Assembly (NCBI GenBank): GCA_903866425.1
Contig: CAIPNN010000042.1
Coordinates: 1-11,616, forward strand
Reading direction: 5' to 3'
Source: an uncultured Actinomycetes bacterium
GTDB lineage: Bacteria; Actinomycetota; Thermoleophilia; Miltoncostaeales; Miltoncostaeaceae
Length of the DNA: 11,616 nt
Positions 5,161 to 10,820 of the stretch are shown piece after piece (position 1 is the stretch's first letter; every line of letters starts with the position of its first letter). The notes beneath the pieces were generated by a model that saw only the letters and a list, made by a program, of their open reading frames with translations, did not search any database and was not told where the DNA came from. The translations under genes were made by a program, and so were the position numbers.

Positions 5161-6308
5161 CCGCCTATCTCGACCACGCATCCGGGTGGCCGCCGTCAGA
5201 CGCCGTGCGCGATGCCATGGCGCGGTGGATCGGCGTGGCCACAAGCCCCATGGCACTGCACGAGCACGCGCGTGGGCCGGCTGATCTCGTGGATTCGGCG
5301 CGCGGCGCGCTTGCAGCCCTCGTCGGGTGGGACGCCGACACGGTCATCCTCACGTCCGGCGCCACCGAGGCACGCAACCTTGCGATGAAGGGCAGCATCG
5401 CCGGACGGGGCCTCTCCACCCCCGTCATCGCGCTTGATCCGCTGGCGCACGCATCGGCGATCGCGGCCGCGCGCTCCCTCACGCGGGACGGTGGGCAGGT
5501 GCGCATGGCCGATGTGGGTGCCGTGGGCGATGTGGTGCCGGCAGCCATGGCCGCCGCCGCGGAGGGTGCCGATCTGGTGGTGGTCACCCACGGCCAGGCC
5601 GAAGTGGGCTGCGTGCGCGACGCTGCAGCGCTCATTGCTGCCGCGCGGGCCGCCGCACCCCACGCCGTGGTGGTGCTCGATGCCGAGGAGACCGCGGGGC
5701 TCCTGCCCATCGCCGATGGCCTCGGAGCCGATCTGGTGGTGATGGGCGGTCGGTCGATGGGCGGCCCGGCCTGGGCCGGCGCGCTGTGTGTGCGCCCGGG
5801 CACGCTGCTGCATCCGCTCATCGAGGGAGGCCTCGAGGAGCACGGAAAGCGCGGCGGGGCGCATGACCTGCCTGCGCTCGCGGGTATTACCGCCGCGGCG
5901 CACGAGGCACGCGAGGCCATGCCGGCCCGGGCAGATGCAATGCGGGCCATGGCAGGGCGCATCACCGACGGGCTCCTCGGGGTTCCCCAGGTGGTGCTGA
6001 ACGGCCCCGGACCGCATGAACGACTGCCTGGCCATGTGCAGGTGTCCGCACGGGGTGTGGAGGGCGAGGCCCTCGCACTGGCCATGGCCGCGCGTGGCGT
6101 TGCGGTGTCCCCCGGGTCGGCGTGCACCTTTGGCGCCGGCAAGTCGTCGCCGGTGCTCGAGGCCATGGGGGCCGACGACGACATCGCGCGAGGAGCAGTG
6201 CTCATCACCATCGGCCCGGGCACCACCGATGCCGAACTCGACGAGGCCACGAGGGCATTCGGGGAGTCGGTCGCGGTACTCAGGGCAATGGCGCCCGGCG
6301 CCCCGTGA
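5157..6308 (+). CDS. NifS/IscS-like class V aminotransferase-fold protein lacking the PLP lysine
   Basis: This 383-residue protein aligns with cysteine desulfurases end to end. Conserved-looking blocks are AYLDHASG (3-10), LTSGATEARNLAMKG (65-79), His98 at the PLP-stacking position, HGQAEVG (145-151), VLDAEE (173-178) with Asp175, and KRGGAHD (231-237). The cysteine loop SPGSACTFG has Cys323 at the persulfide position. In the family the PLP Schiff-base lysine lies in an S-G-H-K-x-x-G-P-K-G block. Here the block reads GGRSMGGPAWAG (197-208), so His-Lys is Arg199-Ser200. The family's Asn-Asn-Glu and VDATQ are also changed (Gln148-Ala, Glu178). Only three lysines exist in the whole protein (78, 231, 329). 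Ordinary desulfurase activity is therefore doubtful; a persulfide carrier or altered enzyme is possible. It overlaps the phosphoesterase gene (ATGA) and the TusA-like gene (GTGA). Confidence 0.85.
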   Translation: MTAYLDHASGWPPSDAVRDAMARWIGVATSPMALHEHARGPADLVDSARGALAALVGWDADTVILTSGATEARNLAMKGSIAGRGLSTPVIALDPLAHASAIAAARSLTRDGGQVRMADVGAVGDVVPAAMAAAAEGADLVVVTHGQAEVGCVRDAAALIAAARAAAPHAVVVLDAEETAGLLPIADGLGADLVVMGGRSMGGPAWAGALCVRPGTLLHPLIEGGLEEHGKRGGAHDLPALAGITAAAHEAREAMPARADAMRAMAGRITDGLLGVPQVVLNGPGPHERLPGHVQVSARGVEGEALALAMAARGVAVSPGSACTFGAGKSSPVLEAMGADDDIARGAVLITIGPGTTDAELDEATRAFGESVAVLRAMAPGAP

Positions 6309-6541
6309 CCCCCACGCGCACCATCGATGCCCTCGGCACCTGGTGCCCGGTGCCCGTTGGGCTGCTTCGGCGCGCAGCGGCCACGGCCGCCGAAGGCGAC
6401 GTCATCGAGGTGCTGGCCGACGACCCGCTGGCCGCGGTGGACATCCCCGCGTGGTGCCACTCAGCGGGTCATGAGGTGCTGGTGCTGCAGCAGGAGGGGC
6501 GGGTCATCACGACCCGCGTGCGCATCAGCGCTCGTCGCTGA
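6305..6541 (+). CDS. TusA-like sulfur carrier protein
   Basis: A 78-residue protein with the TusA/SirA fold pattern. DALGTWCPVPVGLLRRA places Cys14 in the CPxP motif that carries persulfide sulfur. EGDVIEVLADDPLAAVDIPAWC follows the family's beta-alpha layout with a second Cys51 at the usual position, and a final strand (EVLVLQQEGRVI) closes the sheet. The family accepts sulfur from a cysteine desulfurase and passes it on, for example in tRNA thiolation or molybdenum cofactor work. The GTG start overlaps the TGA of the upstream NifS/IscS-like gene (GTGA), so the two proteins are probably made in step and act together. Which pathway is served cannot be told here. Its last 17 bp overlap the end of the opposing AhpD-like gene. 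Confidence 0.88.
   Translation: MTPTRTIDALGTWCPVPVGLLRRAAATAAEGDVIEVLADDPLAAVDIPAWCHSAGHEVLVLQQEGRVITTRVRISARR
6525..6541. terminator. perfect inverted repeat that is the overlap of two convergent genes
   Basis: TCAGCG (6525-6530) and CGCTGA (6536-6541) are perfect inverted arms around CTCGT. The repeat is exactly the 17-bp region shared by the two convergent coding sequences. The outer three bases of each arm are the two TGA stops. On the plus strand it encodes the end ISARR of the TusA-like protein, and on the minus strand the end SDER of the AhpD-like protein. It may work as a bidirectional terminator or transcript-end hairpin; no T tract is present. Confidence 0.35.
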
Positions 6542-6980
6542 CGGCTTCGGAGATCATCGCGCGGTTCCACGCGTTGATCCCCACAATCGTCATCACCAAC
6601 TGGGTCAATTCGTCATCCGGGAATGCCGCTGCCGCCGTCTGCCACACGGGTGCTGCCCCCGGGCCTTCCGCCGCCGACAGGGTGTCGGTACTGGTGAGCA
6701 GGTCCGTGAGGGCCAGCGCTGCGCGCTCGCGGTCGTCAAACAGCGGCGACGGTTCCCAGTCGGCCGTTGCGGCGATCTGGTCGTCGGCGATTCCCAGCTT
6801 GCGCGCGACGCCCTCGTGGTTGTCGATGCAGTACGCGCAGTTGTTCAGGTGCGACGCACGCAGCTTGACCAATTCGGCGAGGGCGTGGTCGGGATGCCCC
6901 GCACGCGTGAGACCAGCCAGCGCGCGGTAGCCCTCGGGCGAGAGCCCCTTGATGCTGATTCGGCCGGCGACGTCACCCAT
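6525..6980 (-). CDS. AhpD-like / carboxymuconolactone decarboxylase family protein
   Basis: A 151-residue protein with the AhpD-type redox signature. ELVKLRASHLNNCAYCIDNH gives Glu36, the Cys48-x-x-Cys51 pair and His55, the proton-relay and disulfide residues of alkylhydroperoxidase AhpD. The C-terminal helices (DDELTQLVMTIVGINAWNR) match the usual family tail. Relatives reduce peroxides or are unassigned oxidoreductases; no decarboxylase substrate is implied. The ATG at 6980 overlaps the TGA of the DUF2510 gene by one base (TGATG), so the start is fixed by coupling. The frame is open further upstream, but that part shadows DUF2510. It is the last gene of the glycolytic transcription unit and overlaps the TusA-like gene tail to tail. 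Confidence 0.88.
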   Translation of the reverse strand: MGDVAGRISIKGLSPEGYRALAGLTRAGHPDHALAELVKLRASHLNNCAYCIDNHEGVARKLGIADDQIAATADWEPSPLFDDRERAALALTDLLTSTDTLSAAEGPGAAPVWQTAAAAFPDDELTQLVMTIVGINAWNRAMISEAVSDER

Positions 6981-7366
6981 CAGGCGAACCGGTACGCGAT
7001 GAGGCCGATGCCGATGAGCAGCCCGGCGATGCCGAGACCAAGGCCCCACCACGCCATCGAACGACCACGCACCGCGGGGTCGGGGCCCATGTCGCGCAGG
7101 GCGAGGGCACCGAAGATGATCGCGAGGGTTGAGCACACCACCGGGAATACGAGGATTCCCACGATGCCGAGCACCAGCGCAGCGGTGGCACGGCCCGAGC
7201 GTCGCGCCACTGGGCCCGGTGGGGGCGGCGGCACGGAGTCGGCCAACTCGTCGATGCCCTGCTGGCCGTTGTCACTCACGTGCTCGGTCCACTGCGAGCC
7301 GTCCCACCAGCGCAACTGGTGACGGCCCTCTGGGTCAGCAAGCCATTCCTGGGGTCGGTTGCTCAT
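6980..7366 (-). CDS. DUF2510 membrane protein
   Basis: A 128-residue protein. Residues about 7-28 are a DUF2510 motif (EWLADPEGRHQLRWWDGSQW), a small tryptophan-rich domain common in actinobacteria and normally on the cytoplasmic side. A Pro-rich linker (46-52) and a basic stretch follow. Two hydrophobic segments come next: about 61-89 (ALVLGIVGILVFPVV and ALAL) and 105-125 (WWGLGLGIAGLLIGIGL). This resembles DUF4190-type membrane proteins. No function is established; a role in localising partners at the membrane is only a guess. The ATG at 7366 lies 6 nt after TAGGAT, whose TAG is the gpmI stop; no Shine-Dalgarno is seen. It is 9 bp from gpmI and overlaps the AhpD-like gene by one base. Confidence 0.88.
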   Translation of the reverse strand: MSNRPQEWLADPEGRHQLRWWDGSQWTEHVSDNGQQGIDELADSVPPPPPGPVARRSGRATAALVLGIVGILVFPVVCSTLAIIFGALALRDMGPDPAVRGRSMAWWGLGLGIAGLLIGIGLIAYRFA

Positions 7367-7372
7367 GCGGCG

Positions 7373-7378
7373 ATCCTA
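7373..7378 (-). promoter_or_regulatory. putative -10 element (TAGGAT) for the DUF2510 gene, fused to the gpmI stop codon
   Basis: TAGGAT on the minus strand fits TANNNT, ends 6 nt before the ATG at 7366, and its first three bases are the gpmI stop. It could give the DUF2510-AhpD pair a leaderless promoter of its own inside the glycolytic operon. No clear -35 is present. Confidence 0.4.
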
Positions 7379-8884
7379 CGCAGGTCCGTCGAGCAGTACG
7401 TCGCCCGTCATGGCAGCAGGGACATCCCACCCCATCAGCGCGCACGCCGTGGGTGACACGTCGCCCAGGCGACCCGGGCGAAGTGGCAGGCCGGGGCGGT
7501 CGATCCACAGCGGGACGGGGTTGATGGTGTGCGCCGTGTTGGGGCTGCCATCGGGCTCGATCATGTGCTCGCTGTTGCCGTGGTCGGCGGTGACGATGAG
7601 CAGGCCATCCTTCTCGTGCACCGCCTGGCGGATGTCGGCCATGCAGCGATCAACGGCCTCGATGCCCCGCACGGCGGCCTCAACCACGCCGGTGTGGCCC
7701 ACCATGTCGGCGTTGGCGAAGTTGACCACGAGGAACTCGTGCTCACCGGCCATCACACCGTCGACCACCGTCTGGCGAATGCCATCGGCGCTCATCTCGG
7801 GGGCCTCGTCGTAGGTGGCCACGTGCTGGGGCGACTGCACCAGCAGGCGATCCTCCCCATCGAATGGCTCCTCGCGGCCACCGTTGAAGAAGTACGTCAC
7901 GTGGGCGTACTTCTCGGTCTCGGCCACGTGCAGCTGCCGGCGCCCGGCCATGCTCATGGCCTCCGCCATGCCCTCGCGCACGTTGTCCTGCTCAAAGGCC
8001 ACGGGGTAGGTCCACTCGGCGCGCAGGCGGGTCATGGTGGTGACGTCACCGATGGGTGCCACACCACCGCGATCGAAGCCGTCGAAGGCCGGGTCGGCCA
8101 GCGCCTGCGTGATCTGGCGCGCACGGTCGGGGCGGAAGTTCCACACGATCACGGCGTCGTCGGGACGGATGCGGTGCTCGGCCGGGTCACCGATGACCCA
8201 TGGCTCGATGAACTCATCCATCACCCCGGCGTCATACGACCGCTGCACTGCATCCGCCGCGGTGTCAGCGCGCTCACCGCGTCCATGCACCATGGCGTCG
8301 TACGCCCGCTGGATGCGGTCCCAGCGGTGGTCGCGGTCCATCGCCCAGTAGCGCCCGATGACCGTGCCAATGGTGGCGCCGTCTCCCTCCAGCGCGCGGA
8401 TGGCGGGCAGCGCCGAGTCCGGGCGCGAGTCGCGGCCGTCGGTGATGGCGTGCACCACCACGCGTGAGAGCCCCTTCTCGCGTGCCGCCTTCAGCAGTGC
8501 CACGAGGTGCCGCTGCTGCGCATGCACGCCGCCATCGCCGACAAGGCCCACAAGGTGCAGCGTGCTCGACTGGGCGCGATCCATCGCCGCAGCAATGGCC
8601 GGCACCACGCCGAGGCCGCCATCGGCACCCACGGCCTCGTCAATGCGCACGAGCATCTGCGGCACGCGACGGCCCGCGCCCAGGTTGAGGTGCCCCACCT
8701 CGCTGTTGCCCATCTGCCCATCCGGCAGGCCCACCGGGAGGCCCGACGCCTGCAACGTGGTTGCCGATCCCTCTGCCGCCAGTGCGTCAAGCGCAGGCGT
8801 GCGGGCGAGGGTCACGGCGTTGCCGGGGCCCGCCGGTGCAATGCCGAACCCGTCGATGACGACGAGTACGAGGGGGCCGCTCAA
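7376..8884 (-). CDS. gpmI: 2,3-bisphosphoglycerate-independent phosphoglycerate mutase
   Basis: A 502-residue enzyme that converts 3-phosphoglycerate to 2-phosphoglycerate in glycolysis, using two Mn ions and a phosphoserine intermediate. Motifs in order are VVIDGFG (Asp11, metal), QMGNSEVGHLNLG with the catalytic Ser61, AITDGRDSRP, GRYWAMDRDHRWDR, WNFRPDRARQIT, TEKYAHVTYFFNGG, NFANADMVGHTG and TADHGNSEHM (metal). Length is normal. The frame is open to 9205 but that part is the shadow of tpiA. The only sensible start is TTG at 8884, forming TTGA with the tpiA stop, as no ATG or GTG lies between there and the conserved DGFG. Translation probably depends on coupling to tpiA. The stop TAG is part of the next gene's -10. 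Confidence 0.96.
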   Translation of the reverse strand: MSGPLVLVVIDGFGIAPAGPGNAVTLARTPALDALAAEGSATTLQASGLPVGLPDGQMGNSEVGHLNLGAGRRVPQMLVRIDEAVGADGGLGVVPAIAAAMDRAQSSTLHLVGLVGDGGVHAQQRHLVALLKAAREKGLSRVVVHAITDGRDSRPDSALPAIRALEGDGATIGTVIGRYWAMDRDHRWDRIQRAYDAMVHGRGERADTAADAVQRSYDAGVMDEFIEPWVIGDPAEHRIRPDDAVIVWNFRPDRARQITQALADPAFDGFDRGGVAPIGDVTTMTRLRAEWTYPVAFEQDNVREGMAEAMSMAGRRQLHVAETEKYAHVTYFFNGGREEPFDGEDRLLVQSPQHVATYDEAPEMSADGIRQTVVDGVMAGEHEFLVVNFANADMVGHTGVVEAAVRGIEAVDRCMADIRQAVHEKDGLLIVTADHGNSEHMIEPDGSPNTAHTINPVPLWIDRPGLPLRPGRLGDVSPTACALMGWDVPAAMTGDVLLDGPA

Positions 8885-9630
8885 CCCGCCGCCGCAACGA
8901 TCGCGGCGAACGACTCGGGCTCGAGGCTCGCGCCACCCACCAGCGCGCCGTCCACGTCCGGCTGCGCCATGAGCTCGGCGGCATTGGCCGGCGACACGCT
9001 GCCGCCGTAGAGCACGCGAAGCGCCTCGCCATCGACGGTCTCGGCGGCCACGCGGCGCACGATGGCGCAGGCCTCCTGCGCCTGCACCGGCGACGCGGTC
9101 TCGCCGGTGCCGATGGCCCAGATGGGTTCGTATGCGATGACCAGACTCGTGATGTCGCTGGCGGTCACGTGCTCGAGCGCGGATCGGATCTGGCGCGTCA
9201 CCCACGCCTCGGTCTCACCGGCCTTGCGCGTGTCGAGCGACTCACCGCAGCACAGCACCACCAGCAGACCGGCATCGATGGCATTGCGCACGCGGAGCGC
9301 GATCTGCCCATCGGTGTCACCCTCCGCGCGGCGCTCGGAGTGGCCAACCAGCGCCCCCTGGGCCCCCGTGGCGAGGATCATGGCGCTGCTGATGTCGCCG
9401 GTGTGTGCGCCCTTCTCGTTCTCATGCACGTTCTGGGCATAGACGGCGATGGGTGAACCGGCCAACGCCTCGGCCGACGCCTCAAGGGCGGTGTACGGCG
9501 GGCACACCGCCACGTCGGCGGCGGGTGCATCGCCCACCAGACCCGCGAGTGCTGTGCAGAACTCGCGCGCCTCGGGGCCGGTCTTGTGCATCTTCCAGTT
9601 GCCCGCCACGAGCGGACGACGGGTGCTCAT
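8881..9630 (-). CDS. tpiA: triosephosphate isomerase
   Basis: A complete 249-residue TIM barrel that interconverts dihydroxyacetone phosphate and glyceraldehyde-3-phosphate. Catalytic residues are all visible: Asn11 and Lys13 in GNWKMHK, His97 in VGHSERR, and Glu168 in IAYEPIWAIGTG. The phosphate-binding loop YGGSVSPANA and the GALVGGASLEPESF end are typical. The ATG at 9630 overlaps the pgk stop (ATGA), and the stop overlaps the TTG of gpmI (TTGA). No Shine-Dalgarno stands before the ATG, so reinitiation or coupling is likely. It lies inside the gap-pgk-tpiA-gpmI unit. Confidence 0.97.
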   Translation of the reverse strand: MSTRRPLVAGNWKMHKTGPEAREFCTALAGLVGDAPAADVAVCPPYTALEASAEALAGSPIAVYAQNVHENEKGAHTGDISSAMILATGAQGALVGHSERRAEGDTDGQIALRVRNAIDAGLLVVLCCGESLDTRKAGETEAWVTRQIRSALEHVTASDITSLVIAYEPIWAIGTGETASPVQAQEACAIVRRVAAETVDGEALRVLYGGSVSPANAAELMAQPDVDGALVGGASLEPESFAAIVAAAG

Positions 9631-10820
9631 GCGGTGGGCAGCGCCGCGACACCCGGCAGCACGTGACCCTCGAGCATCTCGAGGGCGGCGCCTCCACCGG
9701 TGGATACCCAGGTGAACCTGTCGGCCAGACCCATCTCGCCGACGGCAGCACCGGAGTCGCCGCCCCCGGCCACCGTGGTGGCGGTCGACGACGCCATGGC
9801 CTCGGCAATTGCGCGGGTGCCAGCGGCAAACGGTGCGATTTCAAACGCACCCATGGGGCCGTTCCAGAACACCGTGCCGGCATTCTCGATGACCTCACGG
9901 TAGGCGGCTGCGGTGCGCGGGCCGATGTCCACACCCATCCAGCCATCCGGAATCGCGTCGCTCGGCACCACCTGCAATTCGGCGTCGGCGCTGAAGCGAT
10001 CGGCCACCAGGATGTCGGTGGGAAGCTGCAGTGTGCAGTTGACCTTTCCGGCACGGTCGAGCAGGCGCAGCGCCAGTTCCTGCGCCGCCTCGTCCTCGTG
10101 CAGCGACGTGCCCACCGGGTCGCCCAGCGCCTTGAGGAAGGTGAAGCACATGGCACCGCCGATGAGGATGCGGTCGGAGGTGTCGAGCAGGTTCTCGATG
10201 AGCGGCAGCTTGTCGCTCACCTTCGACCCGCCCAGCACGCTCACGAACGGCGGTGCGGGGTTGCCCAGCAGGCCACCCAGCACCTCCACCTCACGGCCCA
10301 GCAGCAGGCCGGCCGAGGCGTCCAGGCGGCGGGCCACGGCCTCGGTTGATGCATGCGCACGGTGCGCGGCACCGAAGGCATCGTTCACGTACGCCGTGAA
10401 CCCGGCGGCCAGCAGGTCGGCGAAGGCGGCATCGTTCGCCTCCTCTTCCGCATGGAAGCGCAGGTTCTCGAGCATCACCACCTCGCCCGGCTGCAGGCCG
10501 CGAATGCGTGCCTCAACGGCCGGCCCAACGCAGTCGTCCAGCAGCTCCACCGGCTGGCCCAGCAGATCGCCAAGGCGTTCCGCACACGGCGCCAGCGAAA
10601 GGTCGGCGACCCGCTGCCCCTTGGGGCGGCCGAGGTGGGAGCACACGGCAACCGCGGCGCCGTTGTCGATGAGGTGCCGGATGGTGGCCACCGACGCGCG
10701 AATGCGGGCGTCGTCGGTGATCCGCCCGGCGTCGAGGGGTGCATTGAGGTCGGCGCGTACCAGCACGCGCTCCTCGGCCCACGAGCGGCCGGGCGAATTC
10801 ACCTGGACGGGACTGCTCAC
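9627..10820 (-). CDS. pgk: phosphoglycerate kinase
   Basis: A 397-residue enzyme that transfers phosphate from 1,3-bisphosphoglycerate to ADP. Visible family blocks are VLVRADLNAPL (substrate site), SHLGRPKG, LENLRFHAEEE, YVNDAFGAAHRAHAS, LGGSKVSDKL, WNGPMGAFE, the nucleotide loop GGGDSGAAV and STGGGAALEMLEG. Length is normal for bacteria. The first substrate-site block is RADLNAP rather than the common RVDFNVP, but Asp24 and Asn26 are kept. GTG-10820 is chosen because it overlaps the gap stop by one base (TAGTG). GTG-10802, six codons inside, is the alternative. The frame upstream of 10820 is shadow of gap. The end overlaps tpiA. Confidence 0.96.
   Translation of the reverse strand: MSSPVQVNSPGRSWAEERVLVRADLNAPLDAGRITDDARIRASVATIRHLIDNGAAVAVCSHLGRPKGQRVADLSLAPCAERLGDLLGQPVELLDDCVGPAVEARIRGLQPGEVVMLENLRFHAEEEANDAAFADLLAAGFTAYVNDAFGAAHRAHASTEAVARRLDASAGLLLGREVEVLGGLLGNPAPPFVSVLGGSKVSDKLPLIENLLDTSDRILIGGAMCFTFLKALGDPVGTSLHEDEAAQELALRLLDRAGKVNCTLQLPTDILVADRFSADAELQVVPSDAIPDGWMGVDIGPRTAAAYREVIENAGTVFWNGPMGAFEIAPFAAGTRAIAEAMASSTATTVAGGGDSGAAVGEMGLADRFTWVSTGGGAALEMLEGHVLPGVAALPTA

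Noticed and set aside
5157..6308. Calling the NifS/IscS-like gene a pseudogene
   Set aside because: The frame is intact, length is normal, it is overlap-coupled on both sides, and the cysteine loop is well kept; this argues for an altered function rather than decay.
5165..6460. 431-codon open frame on the minus strand opposite the NifS/IscS-like gene
   Set aside because: Composition is Ala/Ser/Pro/Arg-rich without any motif; it is the shadow of the plus-strand gene.
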